Below, piece by piece: positions 34,380-42,777 of a stretch of DNA of 42,777 nt. Positions within the stretch are counted from its first letter, which is position 1, and every line of letters starts with the position of its first letter. The position numbers and the translations under genes are program-made. The DNA comes from Clostridia bacterium. Its GTDB lineage: Bacteria; Bacillota; TC1; UBA5767. The stretch spans positions 1 through 42,777 of the forward strand of contig DAOUPV010000012.1 of assembly GCA_030625965.1 (NCBI GenBank). The letters run 5' to 3'. The notes below the pieces were generated by a model. The model had not been told where the DNA came from and did not search any database. It was given only the letters and a program-made list of their open reading frames with translations.

Positions 34380-35023
34380 AAATAGCTGTGCTGGCCTCCG
34401 GCAGGGGTTCTAATCTGGAATCCCTGTTGGCGGCTGAAGAGGCAGGCGGACTGGCCGGAGCTGAGATTTCTCTGGTCTTTTCCGATCAACCCCTGGCTTT
34501 GGCTCTGGAGAGGGCCAAGTCCCGGGACAAGAAGGCGGTTTGCCTGTCTCCTAGGGATTTCTCTTCCAAGGTGGAATATGAAGACGCATTGGTGAATCTG
34601 CTCAGGGCGGAGGACATCGATCTGGTAGTCCTGGCGGGTTACATGCGGATCACCGGCGGGACGTTGCTTGCGGCCTACGGTGGGCGCATGATCAATATCC
34701 ATCCGTCGTTGCTACCAAGCTTTCCGGGACTGGAAGCCCAGGCCCAGGCGGTCACAGCCGGCGTCAAGATTTCCGGATGCACGGTGCATCTGGTGGACGC
34801 AGGTATGGACAGTGGTCCCATCATAGCCCAACGGGCGGTACCCGTTTATGGGGAAGATACGGCGGCCATGCTCAGTGCCCGCATCCTGGTGGAGGAGCAC
34901 AAACTGCTGCCCCAGGTGGTATCCTGGATCGCCGCTGGCAAGGTGGTACTTTCCAAGGGGGCCATCAGTTTTCCGGATGAGAAGTCGCTTGGTAGTTGGA
35001 TTAAGGAAGGAATAGACATATGA
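34376..35023 (+). CDS. purN: Phosphoribosylglycinamide formyltransferase
   Basis: This 215-residue enzyme transfers a formyl group from 10-formyl-THF to GAR. It starts [18 protein letters not shown] and holds the catalytic segment [21 protein letters not shown], with the Asn-x-His pair, followed by [17 protein letters not shown] with the catalytic Asp. Its ATG overlaps purM and its stop overlaps purH (ATGA in both cases). The ribosome binding site is weak, so coupling to purM is likely. Confidence 0.96.
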   Translation: MKIAVLASGRGSNLESLLAAEEAGGLAGAEISLVFSDQPLALALERAKSRDKKAVCLSPRDFSSKVEYEDALVNLLRAEDIDLVVLAGYMRITGGTLLAAYGGRMINIHPSLLPSFPGLEAQAQAVTAGVKISGCTVHLVDAGMDSGPIIAQRAVPVYGEDTAAMLSARILVEEHKLLPQVVSWIAAGKVVLSKGAISFPDEKSLGSWIKEGIDI

Positions 35024-36537
35024 AAAGAAGAGCGCTGCTTAGCGTATCGGATAAAGAAGGTATCGTAACACTGGCAAGAGAATTGGTGGCCTTGGGCTAC
35101 GAAGTGTTATCGACTGGTGGTACCTACCGCGAGATAGAGAAGAACGGGATAGAAGTGACCAAGGTAAGTGATGTGACCCAGTTTCCTGAAATTATGGACG
35201 GACGGGTCAAAACGTTGCACCCCATGATCCATGGCGGTATCCTGGCGAGACGCGAGGAAGCCCACATGGCGGAGGCAGAAACCCACGGTATCGGACTGAT
35301 CGACGTGGTGGCCGTCAATCTCTATCCTTTTGAGAGCACCATCGACCGTGAGGACTGCACATACGATCTGGCCATCGAGAACATCGACATCGGCGGACCG
35401 ACCATGGTACGTTCCGCGGCCAAGAACCATCAATATGTAAATATCGTGGTCAATCCGGCCCAGTACGGACCGTTGGTTGAATCACTGAAGGAAAAGGGCG
35501 AGACCAGCCTAGAATTCAGGAAACACCTGGCTTTGGAGGCTTTCTCTCATACAGCCCGCTATGATTCCCTGATTTCCGGCTACCTGAGCCGTGAGGCGGG
35601 ATTGGATATGCCTGAGAATTTCTTCCTGGTCGGCGAGAAGATTGCGGATCTGCGTTATGGGGAGAACCCACACCAGAAGGCGGCCTTCTATGCTGAGAAG
35701 AAAGAGGGACTGGCCAACGCCAAGCAGCACGGCGGCAAGGAACTGTCCTTCAACAACCTGATGGACCTACAGGCGGCTGTGGACATGGTGCAGGAATTCG
35801 AAGAACCGGCCTGCATGATCATCAAGCACATGAATCCCTGCGGCGCAGCCCTGGGAGAGACGCCATTGGAGGCCTACAAGAAGGCCTATGCGTGTGATCC
35901 GGTATCCGCATTCGGCAGCATCGTCAGCTTCAACCGCAAGCTGGATAAGGATGCCGCTGAGGATGTGGTCAAGACTTTCGTGGAAGCGGTAGTCGCACCG
36001 GAATATAGTGAGGAAGCTTTGGCGATCCTCAAGACCAAGAAGAACCTGCGCATCATGGAGATGGACATGAACATCTTAGCGAACGAGGTGGACATTAAGA
36101 AGGTGGCCGGCGGATTCCTGGTACAACAGAAGGACCGTGAGCTGCTGAATGATGACATCGAGTGGGCTACCGAGAAACAGGCGGACGAGGCCATGGAGGA
36201 GGATCTTCTATTTGCTTGGAAGATGGTCAAGCATGTGAAGAGCAACGCCATCGTGCTGGTCAAAAACCAGGCGACGGTAGGCATCGGTCCGGGACAGACC
36301 AACCGGGTGGGCGCAGCCCAGATTGCCCTTGAGATGGCAGGCGACGAAGCTGAAGGCAGCGTACTGGCATCTGACGCTTTCTTCCCCTTCAGGGATACGG
36401 TGGACACGGCAGCCGATTACGGCGTGGTGGCCATCATCCAGCCGGGCGGATCGATCCGAGACGACGAATCGATCGTGGCCTGCAACGAGAAGGGTCTGGC
36501 CATGGCATTTACAGGCATGAGACACTTCAAACATTAG
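35020..36537 (+). CDS. purH: Bifunctional AICAR transformylase / IMP cyclohydrolase
   Basis: This 505-residue enzyme performs the last two steps to IMP. The N-terminal MGS-like cyclohydrolase domain (about 1-190) begins with LLSVSDKEGIVTLARELVALGYEVLSTGGT and includes RVKTLHPMIHGGILARR. The transformylase domain follows, with RYGENPHQKAAFY and IIKHMNPCGAA, whose Lys and His match catalytic positions in the family. AAGGAAGGAATAGACAT precedes the ATG. purD follows after nine bases. Confidence 0.97.
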   Translation: MKRRALLSVSDKEGIVTLARELVALGYEVLSTGGTYREIEKNGIEVTKVSDVTQFPEIMDGRVKTLHPMIHGGILARREEAHMAEAETHGIGLIDVVAVNLYPFESTIDREDCTYDLAIENIDIGGPTMVRSAAKNHQYVNIVVNPAQYGPLVESLKEKGETSLEFRKHLALEAFSHTARYDSLISGYLSREAGLDMPENFFLVGEKIADLRYGENPHQKAAFYAEKKEGLANAKQHGGKELSFNNLMDLQAAVDMVQEFEEPACMIIKHMNPCGAALGETPLEAYKKAYACDPVSAFGSIVSFNRKLDKDAAEDVVKTFVEAVVAPEYSEEALAILKTKKNLRIMEMDMNILANEVDIKKVAGGFLVQQKDRELLNDDIEWATEKQADEAMEEDLLFAWKMVKHVKSNAIVLVKNQATVGIGPGQTNRVGAAQIALEMAGDEAEGSVLASDAFFPFRDTVDTAADYGVVAIIQPGGSIRDDESIVACNEKGLAMAFTGMRHFKH

Positions 36538-36546
36538 GAGCTAGTT

Positions 36547-37821
36547 ATGAAGATATTGGTAATAGGTAGTGGTGCCAGGGAGCATGCCCTGGTGTGGAAA
36601 CTGAAGAGTTCGACGCAGGTGGACGAGGTCTTCTGCGCCCCCGGCAATGCGGGCATCGCCCAGCAGGCTACGTGTGTGGCTGTCGGGGTGGAAGACGTTG
36701 CGGGGCTATTGTCCTTCGCCAAGGAGCAGGCCATCGATCTGACGGTGGTGGGCCCGGAAGTGCCCCTGATGCTGGGTATCGCCGAAGCCTTTCAGAAGGA
36801 AGGGCTGAAGATTTTCGCGCCTTCCAGCGCGGCGGCGGCCATTGAAGGCAGCAAGGACCTGGCCAAGGCACTGATGGTACGGGCAAACGTACCTACTGCG
36901 GACTATGAGACATTCGAGGATACGGCCGCTGCGGTAGCCTTCGTGAAAAATAAGAACAAACCCTACGTCGTCAAGGCGGATGGACTGGCTGCTGGAAAAG
37001 GCGTGGTGGTGGCGGAATCGGTCGAGGAGACCGTGGAAGCCATCGAGGACATGCTGGATCGGGGCCGTTTCGGCGGCGCCGGGGCCAAGGTTGTGGTCGA
37101 GGAAGTACTGGTCGGCCCTGAGGTCAGCGTGCTTTGCTTCACAGATGGCAAAACGGTGCGACCCATGGTCTGGTCCCAGGACCACAAAAGGGCCTATGAT
37201 GGAGACAAGGGACCCAATACCGGCGGTATGGGTGCTTTCTCACCACCTAAGGAATATAGCGAGGAACTGCAACAGCAGATTCTAGAGACAGTGCTGGAAC
37301 CCATCGTGGCCCAGATGGCCAAGGAGGAACGTACCTACGTGGGCGTGCTCTATGCCGGCCTTATGCTGACAGCGGATGGCCCTAAGGTATTGGAGTTCAA
37401 TGCCCGTTTCGGGGATCCCGAGACCCAGGTTGTACTGATGCGCCTGGCCACAGACTTGGTAGACATCATGCTTTCTTGCATCGATGGGAGCCTGGCATCC
37501 CAGGAGATCCTATGGAGCGAGAAGCCCGCCTGCGGCGTGGTACTGGCTTCCGGAGGCTATCCCGGATCCTACGAAAAGGGACTACCCATTGCAGGGCTTA
37601 GAGACAATCCGGAGACGCTTGACGCGGAAGATGTAGTGGTCTTCCATGCGGGCACCAAACAGGTAGACGGTGAAGTGGTCACGGCCGGTGGTCGTGTGCT
37701 TACGGTCTGCGCCCAAGGGGATGACCTGTCCCAGGCGGTGGATACGGCTTATGCGGCGCTGAAGGACATATCCTTTACGGGCATGGAATATCGTACGGAT
37801 ATCGCCAAGAAAAGTCTGTAG
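36547..37821 (+). CDS. purD: Phosphoribosylamine-glycine ligase (GAR synthetase)
   Basis: This 424-residue ATP-grasp enzyme joins glycine to phosphoribosylamine. It has the PurD opening MKILVIGSGAREHALVWKL. The ATP-binding segments are PYVVKADGLAAGKGVVVAES and VLVGPEVSVLCFTDG, and there is RFGDPETQVVLMRL near the metal site. AGGAGCTAGTT precedes ATG 36547. It is the last gene of the operon and is followed by a terminator. Confidence 0.97.
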   Translation: MKILVIGSGAREHALVWKLKSSTQVDEVFCAPGNAGIAQQATCVAVGVEDVAGLLSFAKEQAIDLTVVGPEVPLMLGIAEAFQKEGLKIFAPSSAAAAIEGSKDLAKALMVRANVPTADYETFEDTAAAVAFVKNKNKPYVVKADGLAAGKGVVVAESVEETVEAIEDMLDRGRFGGAGAKVVVEEVLVGPEVSVLCFTDGKTVRPMVWSQDHKRAYDGDKGPNTGGMGAFSPPKEYSEELQQQILETVLEPIVAQMAKEERTYVGVLYAGLMLTADGPKVLEFNARFGDPETQVVLMRLATDLVDIMLSCIDGSLASQEILWSEKPACGVVLASGGYPGSYEKGLPIAGLRDNPETLDAEDVVVFHAGTKQVDGEVVTAGGRVLTVCAQGDDLSQAVDTAYAALKDISFTGMEYRTDIAKKSL

Positions 37822-37825
37822 AAGT

Positions 37826-37951
37826 TTATAGAAGTATATAGAGACAAAGCAGCACCCGTTCCTCTGTTTGAGAGGATACGGGTGCTTTTTTCTTGAGTCC
37901 TCGAGGCTTGGGCATTTCGGTAATGAGTTGTTTGGTTTGTTCACTGATCAT
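37826..37951 (-). CDS. Possible small protein of 41 residues reading through the purD terminator
   Basis: On the minus strand ATG 37951 has the excellent ribosome binding site TGGAGGTTAACA. The frame reads MISEQTKQLITEMPKPRGLKKK and ends at 37826. Its second half is encoded by the terminator hairpin of purD read from the other side. The start is well formed but the tail (VLLCLYILL) may simply be hairpin sequence, so the gene could be truncated or fortuitous. No family is recognised. Confidence 0.35.
   Translation of the reverse strand: MISEQTKQLITEMPKPRGLKKKAPVSSQTEERVLLCLYILL
37851..37891 (+). terminator. Intrinsic terminator of the purine operon
   Basis: GCACCCGT / ACGGGTGC continues into TCCTCT / AGAGGA with one bulged base. 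A 4-base loop caps it and T6 follows. Confidence 0.9.
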
Positions 37952-38150
37952 TGTTAACCTCCAGATATTTACTGATTCTCTGTTTCTGTTCTGTAGGGTC
38001 TTATTCACTGTAAGTATTGCACATGCGGGTGGCAGTACCCTTTGGAATTAATCCAAGGTTGAGGGGCTGCATCTGGGAGGATTCCAAAATACGGGTGAAA
38101 GAATGATATGTTAGACGAAGGGGGGACATTTTAAGAAATTTTTTGGGGGC

Positions 38151-38179
38151 TTGCAGGAAAAACAGAACTGTTGTAGAAT
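38151..38179 (+). promoter_or_regulatory. Promoter of the GntR cluster
   Basis: TTGCAG (38151-38156) and TAGAAT (38174-38179) are separated by exactly 17 bases. Transcription should start near 38186, just before a perfect dyad. The region 37952-38150 holds only a small TTGGA / TCCAA hairpin near 38040-38056. Confidence 0.7.
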
Positions 38180-38192
38180 AGAACAAGTGAAT

Positions 38193-38209
38193 AAGTCATT
38201 GGATGACTT
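38193..38209. promoter_or_regulatory. Probable GntR operator
   Basis: AAGTCAT-TGG-ATGACTT is a perfect 7-3-7 dyad immediately after the promoter and 29 bases before the GntR gene. The position suits autorepression by the adjacent regulator. Confidence 0.6.
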
Positions 38210-38237
38210 GATAACTTACACAAGAAAGGCAGAAGAT

Positions 38238-38972
38238 ATGAGAATAACAGGAAGAAGCAGATATATAGAGACCAAGGAAGCGTTGCTTGACCTGATGGCC
38301 CGCAGTGATTATCCGGGCAACAAGTTACCCTCCGAGGACGTGCTTTCCAAGACCCTGGGCATCAGTGTGGCGACAGTCAGGGAGGCGCTCCGACAACTGA
38401 ACAGGGAAGGATATATCACCAAGAAGCACGGTAGCGGAAACTACGTGCATCAGAGTGCGCTGGATCTGGCGATGCGTATCGATATCAACAAGACATTCTT
38501 TTCACTGCTTAGAGAACGTTATCCGGACGTCTATTCAGAGCAGAGCGAGTTCCGTGTGGGTCTTTGTAGCGAGGAAGAAGCGGAGATGCTCAAGTTGGAG
38601 GCCCCGGAGATGTGTCTGTTTTATGACCGCTTCTATTATGTCAACGGTAAAGAATTGGCCATCCTGGCCACCAACGCCATCCCGGCCAGATTCTTCACCG
38701 GAGATGTGAAGGAGCTGGAGGGAACGGACAGCAAGCTTTCCCTGATGGATTTCATCTGGGAGCATTGCCTGGATGAGATGGTCCAGACCGTCGTTCACAT
38801 GGCGCCCACCAATGCAGCTGAGGATATTGCTGGACTGATGCATATTGAACAGGGTAGAGCTATGGTGCATTGGACAGAGATTTTCTACAACGTATATGAC
38901 AAGCCGGTGGGATTGTCCCAGGCCAGGTTCAATCCGGACCTGGTGGACATGACCCTGATGATCAAGTGGTAG
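38238..38972 (+). CDS. GntR-family transcriptional regulator (HutC type, UTRA domain)
   Basis: This 244-residue protein has a winged-helix DNA-binding domain at about residues 8-75. It includes LPSEDVLSKTLGISVATVREALRQLNREGYI and KKHGSGNYV. A UTRA effector domain follows from about residue 95 to the end, recognisable by RFYYVNGKELAIL and the final YDKPVGLSQARFNPD. AAGAAAGGCAGAAGAT precedes ATG 38238; a longer frame would start at the promoter. It stands 28 bases before the oxidoreductase gene and probably represses itself and the downstream genes until its ligand, likely the transported compound or a product, is bound. Confidence 0.9.
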   Translation: MRITGRSRYIETKEALLDLMARSDYPGNKLPSEDVLSKTLGISVATVREALRQLNREGYITKKHGSGNYVHQSALDLAMRIDINKTFFSLLRERYPDVYSEQSEFRVGLCSEEEAEMLKLEAPEMCLFYDRFYYVNGKELAILATNAIPARFFTGDVKELEGTDSKLSLMDFIWEHCLDEMVQTVVHMAPTNAAEDIAGLMHIEQGRAMVHWTEIFYNVYDKPVGLSQARFNPDLVDMTLMIKW

Positions 38973-39000
38973 AGGATTGCGTAGGAGGATCAAGGAGACT

Positions 39001-40086
39001 ATGAGCGAGAACCGGAACAAGAAAATATTGGTGCTGGGGGCAGGTATCGTCGGGACCTCTGTCGCCTACAATCTGAGTAAGGCGGGGTATAACGTCACCA
39101 TAGTGGAGAAGGACAGTCCCTGCGCCGGTGCTAGCGGAGCCTGCAACGGAGGTATCAGCTATTTTGGCAAGACCGGGACTGCCTTGGACTGGGGACTTGA
39201 AGGCCTGAAGCTGTATCAAGGCCTTTCCGAGGAACTGGGGATCAAGGTCGAGATCGACCAAACCCGTGACGTGATCCTGCTGGGTAAGGACGAGGAGGAC
39301 GAGAGACTGCTGCAGAGTTTGGTGCAGGCTGCCTTGGACAAGGGCCTTCCGGCTGGTATCAAGAAGGGTGCGGACTTAAAGGAATACCTGCCGATGGTCA
39401 CGGACGACGTGCGATTGGCGGCTATGGCCCCGGGCGGGTTGCAGGGCATCGTCAGCCCCTTCTCCGTAACCTACGCCTTCCTGGATGCGGCCAAGGCGCT
39501 GGGAGCCTCCTATCTCCAAGCCGAGGTGCAGGAGCTCTATGTAGAGGCGGGACGGTGCAAAGGTGTGGTGGCCGCAGGTAAGGTCATTGAGGCTGATGCT
39601 GTGGTCAACTGCCTGGGATTTCAGGCGGACAAGGTGTGGAAGAATCAGGGGATGGACTATAACGTAGTGCCCGTCAAGGGTGTTGTCCTAGTTACTGAGC
39701 CTTATCCCACGCTTTTTCCAGGGAACCTGTTGAATGCGGATTTTATGAAGAAGAACCCGCCTGAGGTGTCTCTGGCGATGGAACAGACGCTGGACGGCAA
39801 TTTGCTCATCGGGGCCTGTAAGCTGCGGGGCGAGGGTACGGTGGACATTCCGGCAGATATGCCTGGACGTATCGTGAATAACGCCATGAGCTATGTGAAT
39901 GGCTTGGAGGATCTCTCCATCATCCGTTCCTTCGCGGGTATTCGGCCCCAGAGGGATGCGGGACCGTTTTTAGACCGGACATCCATGGAAGGTGTGTACG
40001 CAGCTATCGGTTTCGGGGGATCGGGGATTACGCTGGCTCCCTATGCCGGTGTTCGAATAACAGAAATCATCAAGGGGGATTTATGA
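39001..40086 (+). CDS. FAD-dependent oxidoreductase of the DAO superfamily
   Basis: This 361-residue protein has an N-terminal dinucleotide fold, GAGIVG at 13-18 and the ribose-binding Glu36. The segment CAGASGACNGG (41-51) lies near the isoalloxazine. A C-terminal part, IRPQRDAGPFLDRT then GFGGSGITLAPYAG, closes the FAD site. The family oxidises C-N bonds of amino acids, sarcosine and similar amines. No signal peptide is seen. AAGGAGACT precedes ATG 39001, which is preferred over 38977. It overlaps the amidohydrolase by ATGA, so the two products should work on one pathway. The substrate is unknown. Confidence 0.85.
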   Translation: MSENRNKKILVLGAGIVGTSVAYNLSKAGYNVTIVEKDSPCAGASGACNGGISYFGKTGTALDWGLEGLKLYQGLSEELGIKVEIDQTRDVILLGKDEEDERLLQSLVQAALDKGLPAGIKKGADLKEYLPMVTDDVRLAAMAPGGLQGIVSPFSVTYAFLDAAKALGASYLQAEVQELYVEAGRCKGVVAAGKVIEADAVVNCLGFQADKVWKNQGMDYNVVPVKGVVLVTEPYPTLFPGNLLNADFMKKNPPEVSLAMEQTLDGNLLIGACKLRGEGTVDIPADMPGRIVNNAMSYVNGLEDLSIIRSFAGIRPQRDAGPFLDRTSMEGVYAAIGFGGSGITLAPYAGVRITEIIKGDL

Positions 40087-41492
40087 GAAGCGGAGCGATA
40101 AAAAACATAACGATAGTGACTGTGAACCCGACCAGGGACGTGGTCACGGACGGCGGAATCATCTGGGAGGACGGTAAGATCGTCTATTTGGGTCCGTCCT
40201 ATAAGGCGGAGCAGCTGGCCCGGACCAAGAACATCGAAGTGGAAGATGGAAAGGGTAAGATCCTCTTTCCAGGTATGGTCAATAGCCATATGCATCTGTT
40301 CCAGAACCTGTTGAAGGGTCTGGGGGCTGACCTGGACCTAGAAACCTGGTGGCCCAGCACCATCAAACCGGCTGCGGTGGCCTACCGCGAGGAACACGTG
40401 GCCGCCGCTGCGACGGCGGGCACACTGGAAGCCATCCGTGGTGGTTCGACCACCCTAGTCGACTACATGTATGCCCATCCGGTGAAGGGTCTGAGTCAGG
40501 TCAGCATCGAAGCAGTCAACAAGGTGGGTGCCAGATTGGTATACGGACGGGGCTTTCGCAATACCGGAGCCGATCATGGCTTTCCTGTGGAGCTGATCGA
40601 GAAGACCGCGGACGTCTTTGATGAGGTACTGGCCCTTAAGAAACGCTACCATGACAAAGAGGACATGGTCCGATTCATGGTAGCGCCAGCAGCAGTCTGG
40701 GCTGTGGACGCCCATGGCCTCCAGGATACCAGGGATTTTGCCAGCGATGCCGGGGTCCCCATCACCATGCATATGCTCGAGACGGAAACGGACAACGTAA
40801 TCTGCAGAGAACGCTATGGCATGAAAGATGCCATCACCTTCTTCGAGAAGACCAATCTGCTGGGAGACGACCTGTTGGCGGTCCATGTGGTTGCGGTAGG
40901 AGACAGGGAGCTGAAAGCTTTCAGGGAACATGGGGTCAAGGTGAGCCACAACCCCATGGCCAATATGTATCTGGCCTCCGGGGTAGCGCCCATCACCGAC
41001 ATGCTTGAAAGAAATATCTGTGTTTCTCTGGGGACAGACGGCGCGGCCAGCAACAATTCGACAGACATGCTAGAAACGTTGAAGATGACAGCGCTTTTAC
41101 ATAAGGTGAACGCCCAGGACCCAACGGCGATCACTGGCAACAAGGTGTTGGAGATGGCCACCATCGACGGGGCCCGCTCCATCGGTATGGACCATCTGAT
41201 CGGCTCCATCGAGGAAGGGAAACAAGCAGATTTCTTCCTCTTCGATCCCGATGCCTGTGGTAAATCCAGCCCCTGTCATTCACCGGTAGCTACCTTGGTT
41301 TATTCATCGGGCCAGCAGTCGATCGTGAAAGTAGTGATCGACGGCAGGACCATCATTAACAATGGCGATTTTGTCGAGCTTGAGGAACGAGCGGTATACG
41401 AGCACCAGAGCGAGATGGCGCGAGATCTTGCAAACCGTGCGGGCTATCCCCGGGAATTCCTAGAGCGCGACTGGAAATCATTTGTGTGGTAA
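40083..41492 (+). CDS. Amidohydrolase-superfamily deaminase (Atz/Trz/guanine-deaminase type)
   Basis: This 469-residue metal-dependent hydrolase shows the metal site of the family: His69 and His71 in NSHMH, His230 with Glu233 in TMHMLE, His268 in LLAVHVV, and Asp319 in LGTDGAASNN. This pattern is that of aminohydrolases acting on amino-substituted N-heterocycles: guanine, 8-oxoguanine, methylthioadenosine/SAH or triazines. The N-terminal strand domain and C-terminal part complete the usual composite sandwich. AAGGGGGATTT precedes the ATG, which overlaps the oxidoreductase stop. With the permease next door a purine-like substrate is likely; the exact one cannot be named. Confidence 0.85.
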   Translation: MRSGAIKNITIVTVNPTRDVVTDGGIIWEDGKIVYLGPSYKAEQLARTKNIEVEDGKGKILFPGMVNSHMHLFQNLLKGLGADLDLETWWPSTIKPAAVAYREEHVAAAATAGTLEAIRGGSTTLVDYMYAHPVKGLSQVSIEAVNKVGARLVYGRGFRNTGADHGFPVELIEKTADVFDEVLALKKRYHDKEDMVRFMVAPAAVWAVDAHGLQDTRDFASDAGVPITMHMLETETDNVICRERYGMKDAITFFEKTNLLGDDLLAVHVVAVGDRELKAFREHGVKVSHNPMANMYLASGVAPITDMLERNICVSLGTDGAASNNSTDMLETLKMTALLHKVNAQDPTAITGNKVLEMATIDGARSIGMDHLIGSIEEGKQADFFLFDPDACGKSSPCHSPVATLVYSSGQQSIVKVVIDGRTIINNGDFVELEERAVYEHQSEMARDLANRAGYPREFLERDWKSFVW

Positions 41493-41517
41493 GAAACATA
41501 TTCTAAGGAGGAACTTT

Positions 41518-42777
41518 ATGAAAGAAACGAACTATCCTTTGTTTGTGAAAGCGGACGTGGACGCCTTCTTTGGACTCCTATCGGACTCCATCGCTAAGGT
41601 ACTCATCATCATCGGTGTCATGATCTATTCATTCAATGCGCCCGCTTCACTGGTCTACGGCAAGGTGTTGCCAGGTATCGGAATCGGAACCGCAGTCGGC
41701 GCCTTCTTCTATGCCAATCAAGCTAAGAGACTCTCACAGAAGCTGGGGCGGACGGACATTACTGCCCAGCCATATGGCCTGAGCTCTACCCATGTCTTCG
41801 TCTGGCTCTTTTCTATCATGGGTCCGGTCTACTGGACCACAGATGACCCTGTGCTGGCCTGGCAGATCGGTCTAGCGGCCTGTGTCATCGGCGGTCTCAT
41901 TGAAATGCTGGGTTCCCTCTACGGTGAGTGGTTGAGAAAGATCACCCCCAGAGCGGCGCTACTTGGATCTTTGGCTGGTGTGGCCATCACCTATGTAGGT
42001 CTGTCAGCTATGCTGGATGTGGGCACCATTCCCAAAGTAACCCTGATTCCGGTCGTCCTGGTTTTCATCGGTTTCTTTGCCAAGGACAAACTACCATTCG
42101 GATTGCCAGCCGGTATTGGCGCCGTCCTAATCGGTACGATTCTGGCTTGGTTGTTCGGCTACAAAGATATCACAGGACTGGCCAGCTCTTTCCAGTACAC
42201 TAGCGTCTATTTCCCTGTTCCCGTAATCGGGGACATCGTCAATGGATTCAGAAACATCGGGCCTTTCCTGGCCATCATCATTCCCATCGAACTGCACAAC
42301 ACGTTGACCACCCTGCAGTCCGTAGAAGCGGCCAATGCAGCGGGTGATCCCTACAATGCCAAAGAGACCATGATTATGGATGGTATCGGCACCTGTACGG
42401 GCGCTCTGTTCGGCAGCCCCTTCCCGACCACAGTATATATCGGACATCCGACTTGGAAAGAAATCGGTGCCGGACGTGGCTACATGATCATCGAGGGAAT
42501 CTTTTACCTGATCGTTGGTTTTACCGGTCTTATGGGTGTAGTAGACGCCATCGTTCCATATCAGGTGGCCATGGTATTCCTGCTCTTTATCGGATTGACC
42601 CAAGGGGCTCAGGCCTTCACCAAGTCGCCCAAGCGTCATGCGCCGGCTGTCTGGTTCGCGGTCTTCCCGGCTATCATCGCCTGGACCGGTAAGTGGATGA
42701 ACAAACTGGGTGATGCTGAAGCCATTGATGGCATTTCCACAACCTTCCGTTCGGTGGGTAACGGCTATATCGTGATT
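41518..42777 (+). CDS. Nucleobase permease (NCS2/AzgA-like), 3' end beyond the window
   Basis: The frame is open for all 420 codons to the window edge. It begins MKETNYPLFVKADVDAFFGLL behind AAGGAGGAACTTT. At least 11 hydrophobic helices are visible. DITAQPYGLSSTHVFVWLF and LAWQIGLAACVIGGLIEMLG resemble the xanthine/uracil/AzgA permease superfamily, and IPIELHNTLTTLQSVEAANAAGDPY and FGSPFPTTVYIGHPTWKEIGA match its substrate-site helices. It lies 25 bases after the amidohydrolase and is probably its substrate importer. It is only distantly related to the permease at 2860-4161. Confidence 0.85.
   Translation, partial: MKETNYPLFVKADVDAFFGLLSDSIAKVLIIIGVMIYSFNAPASLVYGKVLPGIGIGTAVGAFFYANQAKRLSQKLGRTDITAQPYGLSSTHVFVWLFSIMGPVYWTTDDPVLAWQIGLAACVIGGLIEMLGSLYGEWLRKITPRAALLGSLAGVAITYVGLSAMLDVGTIPKVTLIPVVLVFIGFFAKDKLPFGLPAGIGAVLIGTILAWLFGYKDITGLASSFQYTSVYFPVPVIGDIVNGFRNIGPFLAIIIPIELHNTLTTLQSVEAANAAGDPYNAKETMIMDGIGTCTGALFGSPFPTTVYIGHPTWKEIGAGRGYMIIEGIFYLIVGFTGLMGVVDAIVPYQVAMVFLLFIGLTQGAQAFTKSPKRHAPAVWFAVFPAIIAWTGKWMNKLGDAEAIDGISTTFRSVGNGYIVI

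Noticed and set aside
1-42777. CRISPR array, tRNA or rRNA genes
   Set aside because: No regularly spaced direct repeats, no cloverleaf with TTC loop, and no rRNA-like sequence were seen by eye.

Overview
The window is most likely from an anaerobic Firmicute of the class Clostridia. The grounds are strong AGGAGG-type ribosome binding sites, AddAB in place of RecBCD, DegV and YibE/F proteins, the Fe-S type of PurF, a BMP-type nucleoside ABC transporter and a small single-cluster ferredoxin. No rRNA or tRNA is present, so the genus cannot be fixed. Most of the window is densely coding chromosome; the AT-richer stretch at about 24.0-25.9 kb looks like accessory DNA.

Layout. 1-140: apparent right end of an IS200/IS605-type element, abutting a small membrane-protein gene. 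537-2103 (minus): PII-like protein and CPA2 antiporter. 2219-2689: unknown protein. 2860-4161: uracil/xanthine permease. 4301-5112 (minus): MerR/GyrI-type regulator split by a one-base frame change at an A7 slippery run, behind a textbook MerR promoter. 5177-6583 (minus): patatin-like lipase. 6903-17060: yibE/F, addB, addA, rmuC and degV. 17512-22180: nucleoside ABC transporter (two permeases, lipoprotein, ATPase) with a long leader and an internal hairpin. 22325-23981 (minus): apt and two unknown genes. 24018-25973: relic of an M23 lysin, then a chain of short terminator-bounded units carrying related-looking structured RNA elements, one with a 55-residue membrane peptide and one with a ferredoxin. 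25974-29042: MATE transporter, MFS transporter and a GPH transporter relic. 29188-37821: purine operon (leader peptide, purE, purB, purC, purF, purM, purN, purH, purD). 38151-42777: a GntR-controlled cluster of FAD oxidoreductase, amidohydrolase and nucleobase permease, the last cut by the window end.

A nucleobase theme runs through the window: uracil/xanthine uptake, nucleoside uptake, adenine salvage, de novo IMP synthesis and a probable purine or other N-heterocycle utilisation cluster. The pur operon lacks purL, purQ, purS and purK, which must lie elsewhere if the pathway is complete.

The most novel-looking items are the serial structured RNA units at 24.48-25.72 kb, the in-phase A-AAA-AAG slippery site that joins the two halves of the MerR regulator, the antiporter/PII-like pair, and the GntR-oxidoreductase-amidohydrolase-permease cluster. 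All structural and alignment statements were made by eye.
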